Positions 18,465 through 28,124 of a DNA stretch of 40,292 nt are shown one piece after another. Made by a program: the position numbers and the translations under genes. The notes beneath the pieces are model-generated. The model made no database searches and was not told the DNA's origin. It worked only from the letters and a program-made list of their open reading frames with translations. The DNA is from a bacterium (GTDB lineage Bacteria; DUMJ01), in contig JACIXS010000348.1 in NCBI GenBank assembly GCA_014360335.1, positions 1-40,292 of the forward strand. The letters are read 5' to 3'. Position 1 is the stretch's first letter. Every line of letters starts with the position of its first letter.

Positions 18465-21400
18465 TTACCTCCAAGGATTTATGATTCTATCCTCTATAGG
18501 AGGAAGTAGCTTATGATAGTCATTTATAGCGTAAACATCGTAATCTATACCTTCTGGATAGACTCTAACTGCCCTACTTATTGCATCCAAGAGGTCTATA
18601 GCGGTTATTACAGGTACCTGCCACTCAACTGCCATTCTCCTCAATTTAAAACCAAATCTATTAGAGTCTTTTCCTTTAGTGGGAGTATTGACTACCAAAT
18701 CTACCTTCCGGCCTCTAAATAGTTCTTCGATCTCTTCTAGCGAGGAAACTTTCAAGTTTTCTATCCCTTCTGACCTTAGCCATTCATATGTCCCAGAAGT
18801 AGAATAGAAAGAATAACCGCAAGCCTTTAGTCTTGCTATTGAACTTAACGCCTCACTTCTAAATCTCTCATTTAAAGAGAGGATGATTCCGCAGGTTCTA
18901 CCTATCTTCATTCCAGCAGAGATAAGACCTTTTAACAGCGCCATCTCAAAAACGGGGTCTATCCCCATAACTTCACCTGTAGACTTCATCTCTGGTCCCA
19001 TTATAGGGTCTACACCTCTAAGTTTACCAAAAGAGAATACCGGAACCTTTACAGAATAGTAAGGAGGGTCTCTTAAAATACCCTCTTTCAATCCACAGTC
19101 TCTTAATGTTTCACCTAACATAATCCTAGTTGCTATATGGACAAGAGGAATCCCCGTTGCCTTGCTCATAAAAGGAACAGTCCTACTTGCCCTAGGATTA
19201 GCCTCTATTATATAGACCTTATCCTGTCTATCTATGGCAAACTGTATATTTATGAATCCTTTAACATTTAAAGCCTTTGCTATCTTATATGCATACTCTA
19301 GCATAGTCCTTTGGACATCAGGCGATAGAGAGAACGGCGGATACACCGCAGTACTATCACCAGAATGAACTCCAGCCCTCTCTATGTGTTCCATTATCCC
19401 AGGGATAAAAACCTCATCACCGTCACAGATAGCATCTATCTCTGCCTCTTTACCAACTACGTACTGGTCTATAAGTATAGGATAATCTGGAGATATGCCT
19501 AAAACGTATTTTACGAAGCTTACAAATTCTTCTTTGTTATATAGGATCTCCATCGCCCTTCCACCAAGGACATAAGAAGGCCTAACCAATAGTGGAAAAC
19601 CAATCTCATCTGCAATGGCTAGAGCCTCATCTAAGATAAGAGCGGTATGCCCCTTAGGTCTAGGGATGTTTAACCTCTCAAGAAGGGCATCAAACCTATT
19701 TCTATCCTCCGCTATATCTATACTGTCTGCAGAGCTACCAAGTATCTCAAATCCAGCATCTTTTATCTTTTTGGCTAGATTTATAGCGGTTTGCCCTCCA
19801 AGCTGAACAATTACTCCTTTAGGCTTCTCTTTCCTTAGGACATTTACAACATCTTCAGCCCTTAAAGGTTCAAAGTACAGTTTATCTGCGGTATCAAAAT
19901 CTGTACTTACCGTTTCTGGATTATTATTTATTATTATTGATGTATAACCTTTCTCTTTCAATGCAAATACCGCATGGACGGTACAATAATCGAATTCTAT
20001 ACCTTGTCCTATCCTTATAGGTCCAGCACCAATAACACAGACCTTCTCTTTATTATCTTTATCCATCACTTCATCTTCTTGCTCATAGGTTGAGTAGTAA
20101 TATGGTGTAACCGCTGAGAACTCTGCAGCACAGGTATCTACCATCTTATAAACTGGGAATATCTTCTTTTCTATCCTCTCTCTAGATATCTCACTAAAGC
20201 TTTCTCCTTTACACTCTGCTATGTATGCATCACTCATACCTAGCCTCTTGGCTAACGGTAAAAGTGAACCATCTCCCTCTTTGAGTCTTCTCTCAAATTC
20301 CACTATGTTCTTTATCTTATGAAGAAAGAACCTATCTATATGTGTAAGTTCATATATTCTATCTATCTCCCAGTCTCTTCTCAATGCCTCAGCTATGAGG
20401 AATAGTCTCTCGTCATCTCCTCTTTTGAGTCTCTCTTCTATCTCCTTATTACTCAATAAGGATATCTCAGGCCTTATAAGCCCTTCTCTGCGATGTTCTA
20501 AAGACCTAACAGCTTTTAATAGAGCCTCCTCAAAGGTTCTGCCTAGAGCCATAACCTCTCCTGTAGCCTGCATCTGTGTTCCAAGTTTTCTGTCCTTTAC
20601 AGGGAACTTGTCGAATGGCCAGCAGGGAATCTTTACTACCACATAGTCCAGCGCAGGCTCAAAGGCGGAGACGGTCTCTCCAGTAACGGGATTCTTTATC
20701 TCCTCTAAGAGAAGGCCCAGAGCTATCTTGGCACTTATCCTAGCAATGGGATATCCTGTAGCCTTAGAAGCCAATGCACTTGACCTACTTACCCTAGGAT
20801 TTACCTCAATTACATAGTATTTAGTGCTATTTGGGTCTAGGGCAAACTGTATATTACAACCGCCTTCAATCTTTAACCCATCTATTATCTTTAGTGATGC
20901 AGTCCTTAGAAGTTGATACTCTTTATTTGTCAAGGTTTGGCTTGGAGCAACTACTATACTGTCACCTGTATGTACTCCCATAGGGTCAAAATTTTCCATA
21001 TTACAGACGGTTATGCAGGTCCCATTACTATCTCTCATCACTTCATACTCTATCTCTTTCCATCCTCTTACACTCTTCTCGAGTAGGACTTCTCCTACCA
21101 TACTAGCGTTAAGACCTATAGAAACAACCTCGTCTAGCTCGTCCCAACTCTCCACAAAACCTCCACCTGTCCCACCAAGCGTATAAGCAGGTCTTACAAC
21201 TAGTGGCAATCCTACCCTCTTAGCAAACTCTCTAGCGGATTCCAAGTTCCTTACTATCTCGCTTTCAGGAACAGGTTCCCCTATACTCAAGATGAAATTT
21301 TTAAATAACTCTCTATCTTCTGCATTCTTTATAGCGGATAAAGGTGTCCCTAAGAGTTCTACTCCGTATTTATCTAGAATGCCTGCTTCGTGGAGTTTCA

Positions 21401-21698
21401 CTGCCAAGTTCAATCCTGTCTGTCCTCCAAGAGTAGGTAGAAGCCCATCTGGTCTCTCTTTGGCAATAATCTTCTCAATAGCCTCTACTTCTAGGGGCTC
21501 TATATAGACCCTATCTGCCATAGTAGTGTCGGTCATTATTGTAGCAGGATTACTATTTACAAGGACCACACTAATTCCTTCCTCTCTTAGAGATTTACAG
21601 GCTTGAGTTCCAGCATAGTCAAACTCGGCAGCCTGTCCTATAACTATAGGCCCAGAACCTATAACTAATACCTTCTTGATATGTCTTTTAAGTGGCAT
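18465..21698 (-). CDS. carB: Carbamoyl-phosphate synthase large subunit
   Basis: 1077 residues, full length. CarB makes carbamoyl phosphate from bicarbonate, two ATP and ammonia channelled from CarA, feeding arginine and pyrimidine synthesis. Two homologous ATP-grasp halves are visible: the first starts KVLVIGSGPIVIGQAAEFDY (residues 9-28) and holds IEVNPRVSRSSALASKATGY, the second starts near 550 with VIGAGPIRIGQGIEFDY and holds IEANPRASRTVPFMSKATG. The last ~130 residues are the MGS-like regulatory domain, which in E. coli binds UMP and ornithine. It overlaps carA by 11 nt. Placement within the arg operon suggests arginine-linked control. Confidence 0.97.
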   Translation of the reverse strand: MPLKRHIKKVLVIGSGPIVIGQAAEFDYAGTQACKSLREEGISVVLVNSNPATIMTDTTMADRVYIEPLEVEAIEKIIAKERPDGLLPTLGGQTGLNLAVKLHEAGILDKYGVELLGTPLSAIKNAEDRELFKNFILSIGEPVPESEIVRNLESAREFAKRVGLPLVVRPAYTLGGTGGGFVESWDELDEVVSIGLNASMVGEVLLEKSVRGWKEIEYEVMRDSNGTCITVCNMENFDPMGVHTGDSIVVAPSQTLTNKEYQLLRTASLKIIDGLKIEGGCNIQFALDPNSTKYYVIEVNPRVSRSSALASKATGYPIARISAKIALGLLLEEIKNPVTGETVSAFEPALDYVVVKIPCWPFDKFPVKDRKLGTQMQATGEVMALGRTFEEALLKAVRSLEHRREGLIRPEISLLSNKEIEERLKRGDDERLFLIAEALRRDWEIDRIYELTHIDRFFLHKIKNIVEFERRLKEGDGSLLPLAKRLGMSDAYIAECKGESFSEISRERIEKKIFPVYKMVDTCAAEFSAVTPYYYSTYEQEDEVMDKDNKEKVCVIGAGPIRIGQGIEFDYCTVHAVFALKEKGYTSIIINNNPETVSTDFDTADKLYFEPLRAEDVVNVLRKEKPKGVIVQLGGQTAINLAKKIKDAGFEILGSSADSIDIAEDRNRFDALLERLNIPRPKGHTALILDEALAIADEIGFPLLVRPSYVLGGRAMEILYNKEEFVSFVKYVLGISPDYPILIDQYVVGKEAEIDAICDGDEVFIPGIMEHIERAGVHSGDSTAVYPPFSLSPDVQRTMLEYAYKIAKALNVKGFINIQFAIDRQDKVYIIEANPRASRTVPFMSKATGIPLVHIATRIMLGETLRDCGLKEGILRDPPYYSVKVPVFSFGKLRGVDPIMGPEMKSTGEVMGIDPVFEMALLKGLISAGMKIGRTCGIILSLNERFRSEALSSIARLKACGYSFYSTSGTYEWLRSEGIENLKVSSLEEIEELFRGRKVDLVVNTPTKGKDSNRFGFKLRRMAVEWQVPVITAIDLLDAISRAVRVYPEGIDYDVYAINDYHKLLPPIEDRIINPWR

Positions 21699-22776
21699 AG
21701 GACTTTCTTATACACCCCTTTGCAAATTCTTCAAATAAGAATTTTGTATCTAATGGACCAGGCGAAGCCTCAGGATGAAATTGCACACTCATTATGGGCC
21801 TTTTAGTAGACTTTAATCCCTCTACCGTCTTATCGTTAAGATTGATAAATCTTACCTCTATATCATCAGGCAATCCTCTAGGGTCTACAACATAGCTATG
21901 GTTCTGTGAAGTTATATAAACCTTTCCTGTAATAGTATCCTTTACTGGCTGGTTTGCGCCTCTATGGCCAAATTTTAACTTATAGGTATCGCTACCAAGG
22001 GCTAAACCTATAATCTGATGTCCTAAACATATACCAAAGAGAGGCACTTCCTCCTCTATGAGTCCTCTGGTAGTTTCAACCACATAGGTCAATCGCTTCG
22101 GGTCTCCAGGTCCATTAGATATCAAGACACCAACAGGGTCAAGTGCAAGAATCTCATCCTTTGTATACCATGCGGGAACTAGGACTACCTCAAAGCCAAG
22201 AGAGAGTAGTGACCTAACTATACCCTGCTTTACACCGCAATCTATAAGAACAATTCTATCACTTCCATCACCAAGATAAACAGGCTCCTTTACACAGGAA
22301 GATTTTACAAAGTCAAAATCCTCAATATGCCAGTTAAGAATTTGCCTCATAAGTTCTTCTTTTCTCTCTTCAGAAAATTCCCTAGAGGAGATGATACCTC
22401 TAAGTGTTCCAAATATCCTAAGTTTTCTAGTTAAAGCCCTTGTATCTACACCTGAAAGTCCCACTATACCAAATCTTTTCAAGAAGTTATCAATATCGTA
22501 ATCTATACCCCAATGACTAGGAATCTCACAGTATTCTCTAACTACAACACCTCTAAGCAATGGGATATCTGATTCTCTATCTTCAAGTTGTATCCCATAA
22601 TTTCCTATAAGTGGATATGTAAATACCAATATCTGTCCACTGTATGACGGATCAGTGATAGATTCGGGATAACCAACCATAGCTGTGTTAAAAACCACTT
22701 CTCCTATAGCTTCTCCCTCTGCTCCAAATGAAAGTCCTTCCAATAAGGTTCCATCTTCTAATAAAAGAAATCCCAA
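21688..22776 (-). CDS. carA: Carbamoyl-phosphate synthase small (glutaminase) subunit
   Basis: 362 residues. CarA hydrolyses glutamine and passes ammonia to CarB. The N-terminal CPSase small-chain domain has GEVVFNTAMVGYPESITDPSY (25-45). The C-terminal class I glutamine amidotransferase domain carries the triad Cys250 (FGICLGHQ), His334 and Glu336 (QFHPEASPGP). It lies 4 nt after argD and overlaps carB by 11 nt. Confidence 0.97.
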   Translation of the reverse strand: MGFLLLEDGTLLEGLSFGAEGEAIGEVVFNTAMVGYPESITDPSYSGQILVFTYPLIGNYGIQLEDRESDIPLLRGVVVREYCEIPSHWGIDYDIDNFLKRFGIVGLSGVDTRALTRKLRIFGTLRGIISSREFSEERKEELMRQILNWHIEDFDFVKSSCVKEPVYLGDGSDRIVLIDCGVKQGIVRSLLSLGFEVVLVPAWYTKDEILALDPVGVLISNGPGDPKRLTYVVETTRGLIEEEVPLFGICLGHQIIGLALGSDTYKLKFGHRGANQPVKDTITGKVYITSQNHSYVVDPRGLPDDIEVRFINLNDKTVEGLKSTKRPIMSVQFHPEASPGPLDTKFLFEEFAKGCIRKSYAT

Positions 22777-22780
22777 CTAA

Positions 22781-23950
22781 TTAGATCCCTCCTTTAATAA
22801 CCTTTTCTAGTATATATACTCCCTCTTCTATCTCTTGTTCGTTTATTATAAGAGGAGGCACTATCCTTACTGTATTCTTCCCACAGGTTATTACAAGAAG
22901 CCTCTCCTTAATACACCTTTCGCATATACTTCTTGCATTACTCTTTGTATCAATACCATACATCAATCCGATTCCTCTTATATCTGATACATCATCTAGT
23001 GGAGCTATTTTCTCTTTCAATAAATTGCCTAAGAATCTTCCAACCTTATTTATATGTGGAAGAAGATTCTCAACTTCATCTACTACTACACTGGCAACAC
23101 TAGTTACAAAAGGGTTTCCTCCAAATGTAGAGGCATGGTCACCATAGTGAAGAGATTCTGCAACCTTGTTATTTATCACTGTAGCACCGATCGGTAAACC
23201 TCCACCTAATCCTTTTGCAAGGGCTAGTATGTCTGGAGTTACATCGAAATGCTGAAAGGCAAACATAGTTCCAGTTCTTCCTATTCCCGTCTGAACTTCG
23301 TCGAATATAAGGAGAGTATCATACTTATCACAAAGATACCTAGCTGTCTCTATAAATTCTTTCCTGGCTGGATTTATACCACCTTCACCCTGTATTGGTT
23401 CTAAGATAACCGCACAGTAATCTCCCTTTCTAAGCTCTTCTTCTAGTGCCTTGGTATCATTGAACTCAATAAAGGTAACTCCATCTAAAAGTGGTTCAAA
23501 TGGTTCTTGATACTTCTTCTGCCCAGTTACCGATAAACTCCCCATAGTTCTTCCGTGAAACGAGTTTATAGTTGATATAAACTTATACTTTCCCCTCTCT
23601 TTTCCCCACCTCCTCGAAAATTTAAGACTAGCTTCTATAGCCTCTGTCCCACTGTTACAGAAGAAGGCTTTATTTAGTCCTGATAATCTTACTAGTTTTT
23701 TGGCTAATTCCAACTGAGGCTCTGTGTAGTAAAGATTAGATATATGCAAAAGTCTTTTTACCTGTGATGTAACAGCCTCTATAATCTTAGGATGGGCATA
23801 TCCCAATGAATTTACTGCAATACCACTAGCAAAATCGAGATACCTATTACCATTTTCATCAAAAACGTAGACTCCTTCGCCCCTTACAATGGTTAGAGGA
23901 AATCTGTTGTAAAGTGGTGCTAAATATAGACTCTCTTCTTTAAAATTCAT
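22781..23950 (-). CDS. argD: Acetylornithine aminotransferase
   Basis: 389-residue class III aminotransferase converting N-acetylglutamate semialdehyde to N-acetylornithine with glutamate. PLP lysine is probably Lys246 in LALAKGLGGGLPIGA, with Asp217 in LLIFDEVQTGIGRTG and the FCNSGTEAIEASLKFSR block at 97-113. Length and position between argB and carA make it the biosynthetic enzyme. In many organisms ArgD also acts as N-succinyl-DAP aminotransferase, but that role is unnecessary here because dapL is present. It overlaps argB by 11 nt. Confidence 0.95.
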   Translation of the reverse strand: MNFKEESLYLAPLYNRFPLTIVRGEGVYVFDENGNRYLDFASGIAVNSLGYAHPKIIEAVTSQVKRLLHISNLYYTEPQLELAKKLVRLSGLNKAFFCNSGTEAIEASLKFSRRWGKERGKYKFISTINSFHGRTMGSLSVTGQKKYQEPFEPLLDGVTFIEFNDTKALEEELRKGDYCAVILEPIQGEGGINPARKEFIETARYLCDKYDTLLIFDEVQTGIGRTGTMFAFQHFDVTPDILALAKGLGGGLPIGATVINNKVAESLHYGDHASTFGGNPFVTSVASVVVDEVENLLPHINKVGRFLGNLLKEKIAPLDDVSDIRGIGLMYGIDTKSNARSICERCIKERLLVITCGKNTVRIVPPLIINEQEIEEGVYILEKVIKGGI

Positions 23951-24683
23951 CTTTCTTCCCTCTTATAATTGTCCCTTGGTTAAGGTTATTACCTATCCAA
24001 ACCTCCTTTACACCTGCATTTACTGCAGATATAGCGGACTTTACTTTAGGTATCATACCTTCCTTTATTATTCCCTTTTCTATAAGGGATTTTGCCATAT
24101 CTACATCAAGTCTCGGAATAAGGTTCTTATTCCCATCTAGGATACCTACAACATCGGTAAAGAGAAAGAGTTTATCAGCCTTAAGTGCCTTCCCAACCTC
24201 TATAGCAACAAAATCCGCATTTACATTACAGGGAAGTCCATCCTCTGTTTCAGAGACAGGGGAAAGGACCAAGGTAAAACCAAGCCCTAAGAGTTTCTCT
24301 ATAGGTTCTACATCTACAGATTTTATCTCTCCAACATAACCAAGCTCTATCTTTCTCTTCGTAGTTATAAGGCCCAGGTCCCTTCCACTTATGCCTATGG
24401 ATTTTATACCCATATGGCATAAGATACTCGTAATCTGTTTATTCACTAAGCCACTTAAGACCATCTCTACAACTTCCATAGTTCTTCTGTCTGTGTATCT
24501 CTCTCCTTCAACAAAATAGGTCTCTATACCAAGTTCAGATAAAAGATTTGTGATCTGTTTCCCCCCTCCATGGACAAGGACAAACGGATTTCCGTTTACA
24601 ATATCCTTTATACCTCTTACTACTTTTTCTAAAGCGGATGGGTTCTCTGCAATACTTCCACCTAATTTAACTACCAGACTCAT
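23940..24683 (-). CDS. argB: Acetylglutamate kinase
   Basis: 247-residue amino acid kinase that phosphorylates N-acetylglutamate, the second step of arginine synthesis. KLGGSIAENP at 6-15 and LVHGGGKQITNLLSELGIET at 37-56 are the nucleotide- and substrate-binding glycine motifs; NVNADFVA near 153-160 and IPKVKSAI near 212 are also typical. It lacks an obvious long N-terminal helix of the kind associated with arginine-inhibited hexameric kinases, so feedback control cannot be asserted. The start forms an ATGA overlap with argJ. Confidence 0.94.
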   Translation of the reverse strand: MSLVVKLGGSIAENPSALEKVVRGIKDIVNGNPFVLVHGGGKQITNLLSELGIETYFVEGERYTDRRTMEVVEMVLSGLVNKQITSILCHMGIKSIGISGRDLGLITTKRKIELGYVGEIKSVDVEPIEKLLGLGFTLVLSPVSETEDGLPCNVNADFVAIEVGKALKADKLFLFTDVVGILDGNKNLIPRLDVDMAKSLIEKGIIKEGMIPKVKSAISAVNAGVKEVWIGNNLNQGTIIRGKKDEF

Positions 24684-25867
24684 GAGAGATAACTTCCGTT
24701 TATAAACACATAATCTGGAGTAAGGTCACACCCCCAAGCTTTTCCTCGGGCTTTCCCTTCTCCAACGATTATCTTTATCGGCACCTCCTTGCCTTCTAGA
24801 ATCTTACTCACTCTACTTGTATCAAAATCAATCTCAATCCCATTTTCTACTAATTTAACATCTCCAAAGAATATACTCACTCTCTGGGGATCGAATGGAT
24901 CAGAATTGGCACCTAATGCGCTCATTATCCTTCCCCAATTTATCTCCTTTCCCCAGATAGCAGACTTGAAAAGGTTACTCCCTACTACAGCTCTAGCCAT
25001 CCTTATCGCCTGCTCCTCTGTTTCCGTTCCAATCACCTCTACCTCTATAAGCTTCTCAGCCCCCTCTCCATCCTTAGCTATCTTTCTGGCAAGCTCAATC
25101 ATAATCTCTTTTAGATTATCTCTAAATAAGATAAATCCTTTTTCACTTACGTTCTTTATCTCTACATTGCCCGCCTTACCATTAGCCATTATAATGACGC
25201 TATCATTTGTACTCATATCTTTGTCTATGGTAATTGCATTTAATGAGACATCAACTACAGATTTTAGTGCTATCTTAAGTAGAGTCTTATCTATCTCTAT
25301 ATCTGTTGTAATAAATGAGAGTAGAGTAGCAAGGTTTGGATGTATCATACCGGAACCTTTAGCACAGGCACCTATCCTTATAGTCGTCCCATTATAAAAA
25401 AAGGAGGTTTGCACCTCCTTCACCACTCTATCAGTCGTCATAATTGCCCGTTCAAAGAGTATTCCTGATTCTTTACTCAGTCCATCTACAAGGAGAGGTA
25501 GGCTTTCTAATATTTTATCAACGGGAAGCCTTTTACCTATAACTCCAGTAGAAGCTATACCTAATAGTTTAGGTTCTTCCTTCAAGATAATTCCTAGCCT
25601 ATTCAATATAGACTCTGCATCCAAAAATCCCTGCTCTCCTGTACAGGCATTGGCGCATCCACTATTAGCTATAATACCTCTCAGCATACCTGATTTCAGT
25701 CGTTCTGCTGTTATTACTACAGATGGAGATTTTACCTGATTTGTAGTGAACATGCCACTAGCTTTGGCTACACAAACACTTACAAGTAGACCTAGATCCA
25801 ACCCCTCTTTCTTTACCCCACAATGTATACCATTGGCAAGAAATCCTTTAGGAAATGTTATACTCAT
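24680..25867 (-). CDS. argJ: Glutamate N-acetyltransferase / ornithine acetyltransferase
   Basis: 395 residues. ArgJ recycles the acetyl group from acetylornithine to glutamate and, when bifunctional, also acetylates glutamate from acetyl-CoA. No argA or argE is seen in the window. The precursor self-cleaves before the nucleophilic threonine, here Thr181 in GMIHPNLATLLSFI. NSGCANACTGEQG at 68-80 is the oxyanion-hole region and TIDKDMSTNDS near 217 is conserved. Codons about 150-158 form a perfect terminator-like hairpin on the mRNA (see the separate entry). It overlaps argC and argB by 4 nt each. Confidence 0.95.
   Translation of the reverse strand: MSITFPKGFLANGIHCGVKKEGLDLGLLVSVCVAKASGMFTTNQVKSPSVVITAERLKSGMLRGIIANSGCANACTGEQGFLDAESILNRLGIILKEEPKLLGIASTGVIGKRLPVDKILESLPLLVDGLSKESGILFERAIMTTDRVVKEVQTSFFYNGTTIRIGACAKGSGMIHPNLATLLSFITTDIEIDKTLLKIALKSVVDVSLNAITIDKDMSTNDSVIIMANGKAGNVEIKNVSEKGFILFRDNLKEIMIELARKIAKDGEGAEKLIEVEVIGTETEEQAIRMARAVVGSNLFKSAIWGKEINWGRIMSALGANSDPFDPQRVSIFFGDVKLVENGIEIDFDTSRVSKILEGKEVPIKIIVGEGKARGKAWGCDLTPDYVFINGSYLS
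25396..25420 (-). terminator. Intrinsic-terminator-like hairpin inside argJ
   Basis: On the argJ mRNA strand AAGGAGGT (25420-25413), a GCAA tetraloop and ACCTCCTT (25408-25401) form an 8-bp stem that runs straight into a T tract, seven T in a row counting the two at the stem base. Such a structure would normally be masked by translating ribosomes. It therefore could act as a polarity or attenuation site for the eight or more genes downstream. Structure seen; function inferred. Confidence 0.5.
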
Positions 25868-26904
25868 GGGTATAAGGGCACTATATCAAGTCCAAGATTT
25901 TCTTCTAAACCAAACATAATGTTCATATTCTGGACTGCCTGTCCGCTAGCTCCTTTCACGAGGTTATCTATAGCTGAGGTTATTATAGCTACACCTTCTT
26001 GGACAGAGATACCAATATCACAGAAGTTAGAACCTCTCACACTTTTAGTAGATGGGAACTGCCCTATGGGCATTAAACGGACAAAGTAAGAGTCTTTATA
26101 AAAGTTCTTATATATCTCATAAAGGCTTTCTGCATCTATTCTTTCACTAAGAGGTGCATATATTGTCGTCAATATCCCCCTAGATATAGGTACTAATTGT
26201 GGTGTAAAAGCAACTCTAATATTCCTTCCAGCTATTAGGCTTGCCTCTTGCTCCATCTCCGGTATATGTCTGTGTCTACCAACATTATAAGGCTTGACAT
26301 TTTCAAATATCTCTGAAAAGCTCATATCTACCGTTCCTTTTCTTCCAGCTCCCGAAGTACCCGACTTTGAATCTACGTATAACCAGTCTCCTTCAAGGAG
26401 TTTGTTTTTTAATATAGGAGCTATACCTAAGAGAAAACTTGTTGGATAACAACCAGGGTTAGCTACTATCCTAGCGTTCTTTATTTTCCCCCTATTTAAT
26501 TCTGGAATTCCATACACCGCCTCATTAACAAGTTCTGGATACTGATGATCAAAGTCATACCATCTTTTATAATCCGCTAGATTCTTTAATCTGAAATCAG
26601 AACCGATATCTATTACCTTCTTTCCAGAATGGACCAAAAGATTAGTCCTTTCTGCACTAATACCAGCAGGAAGAGCCAAGAATGCTACATCAAAATCTTT
26701 ATCTTTAATCCTCTCATACTCTTCTTCGTTAGTAAGGGCTATAGGCTCAAATCTCTCTAAATGTGGATATATAGTGCTGAAATTCTCTCCTGAATATGTA
26801 TGACTAAATATATACTTTATCCTTACTTCTGGATGATTTAAAAGGATTCTAAAGAGTTCTACCCCTGTATAGCCAGTTGCTCCCCAGATGGCTACGTTTA
26901 TCAA
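25864..26904 (-). CDS. argC: N-acetyl-gamma-glutamyl-phosphate reductase
   Basis: 346 residues. ArgC reduces N-acetylglutamyl phosphate to the semialdehyde with NADPH. The Rossmann motif GATGYTGVELFR is at 8-19, the catalytic cysteine is Cys152 in VANPGCYPTSFLLG, and YGIPELNR (131-138) and HRHIPEMEQ (about 213) are family blocks. It lies between argG and argJ with 4-nt overlaps on both sides. Confidence 0.97.
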   Translation of the reverse strand: MINVAIWGATGYTGVELFRILLNHPEVRIKYIFSHTYSGENFSTIYPHLERFEPIALTNEEEYERIKDKDFDVAFLALPAGISAERTNLLVHSGKKVIDIGSDFRLKNLADYKRWYDFDHQYPELVNEAVYGIPELNRGKIKNARIVANPGCYPTSFLLGIAPILKNKLLEGDWLYVDSKSGTSGAGRKGTVDMSFSEIFENVKPYNVGRHRHIPEMEQEASLIAGRNIRVAFTPQLVPISRGILTTIYAPLSERIDAESLYEIYKNFYKDSYFVRLMPIGQFPSTKSVRGSNFCDIGISVQEGVAIITSAIDNLVKGASGQAVQNMNIMFGLEENLGLDIVPLYP

Positions 26905-28100
26905 GGTCTTTTTCCCCTCTTTCTAGCTGAAGAGCTTAGAGGTAATCCCCAGATGTATATGAAACCTTCTGCCTTCTTTTGATCGAAGATGTCTCCCTTT
27001 TCATAGGTAGCCAAAGACCTCTCATATAGAGAGAACGGTGAACTTCTCTGAGATACAATAATATTCCCTTTATAGAGTTTTAGTCTAACAGTCCCATTCA
27101 CTACTTCTTGCGTTACATCAAAAAAGGCTTCAAGAGCTTCTCTCATATGGGAGAACCACAATCCGTCGTATATAAGCTTTGCATATTCACTCTCTAGGTT
27201 ATTCTTTAAGAAGAGAAGGTTACGCTCCATTACTAGATGCTCTAACTCTTTATGTGCCTGTATTATCACAGTAGCAGCAGGAACTTCATATACTTCTCTA
27301 GACTTTATACCAACAAGACGGTCTTCTATCATATCTATTCTTCCAATACCATGAAGTCCTGCTAAAGAATTGAGTGCAGTAATAATCTCTATCAATGGAA
27401 GCTCTTTCCCGTTCAATGAGACAGGTATGCCTCTCTCAAATCCTATCTCTACATACTCAGGCTCATCTGGAGCAGACATAGGAGACCTAGTCCAAACAAA
27501 TGGTTCCTCAGGTGGTTCTACTTTCAAGTCTTCCAAAATGCCAGACTCTATACTTCTACCCCACAGATTTTCATCTATGCTATAGGGAGATTCTTTCGTA
27601 ACAGGAACCGGAATTCCATGTTTCTCTGCATATTCTATCTCCTCTTCTCTCGAGAACCCCCACTCTCTTATAGGAGCTATAATCTCCAAGTTTGGATCCA
27701 AGGCTCTTACAGAAACCTCTATTCTTACCTGATCATTTCCTTTACCTGTACAACCATGTGCAACCGCATCTGCGCCATACATCCTAGCAGTCTTTACTAA
27801 TTCTCTTGCTATTAATGGCCTAGTTATTGAGGTAGAAAGTGGATATTTACCTTCATAAAGAGCATTTGCCTTTATCACTCTTTTTACATAGTGGTTTACA
27901 AATACCTCTTTGGCATCAACAACTACCGCATCCTTTGCACCGATATCTAACGCCTTCTTCCTTACCGCCTCAAGGTCTATTGGTTGCCCCATATCCAAGG
28001 TAAGGGTTATGACTTCCGCATCATATTTCTCTTGAATCCATCTTATGGCAACAGAAGTATCAAGACCTCCTGAATAGGCTAAAACTACTCTCTTTGCCAT
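26901..28100 (-). CDS. argG: Argininosuccinate synthase
   Basis: 399 residues. ArgG joins citrulline and aspartate using ATP. The PP-loop AYSGGLDTSVAIRW is at 8-21 and the conserved GCTGKGNDQVR is near 118-128, with SPYSIDENLWGRSIE around 176-190. It is the first gene of the 14-gene operon, with a GGAGGG ribosome site and a promoter plus possible ArgR operator just upstream. Citrulline must come from an ornithine carbamoyltransferase encoded outside this window. Confidence 0.97.
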   Translation of the reverse strand: MAKRVVLAYSGGLDTSVAIRWIQEKYDAEVITLTLDMGQPIDLEAVRKKALDIGAKDAVVVDAKEVFVNHYVKRVIKANALYEGKYPLSTSITRPLIARELVKTARMYGADAVAHGCTGKGNDQVRIEVSVRALDPNLEIIAPIREWGFSREEEIEYAEKHGIPVPVTKESPYSIDENLWGRSIESGILEDLKVEPPEEPFVWTRSPMSAPDEPEYVEIGFERGIPVSLNGKELPLIEIITALNSLAGLHGIGRIDMIEDRLVGIKSREVYEVPAATVIIQAHKELEHLVMERNLLFLKNNLESEYAKLIYDGLWFSHMREALEAFFDVTQEVVNGTVRLKLYKGNIIVSQRSSPFSLYERSLATYEKGDIFDQKKAEGFIYIWGLPLSSSARKRGKRP

Positions 28101-28124
28101 CTTTTTCCCTCCAAGTTTATATTC

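Noticed and set aside
24789-25397. 202-codon plus-strand open frame opposite argJ
   Set aside because: It lies wholly antisense to a well-conserved gene, has low-complexity Ile/Leu/Ser-rich translation, and has no ribosome site.
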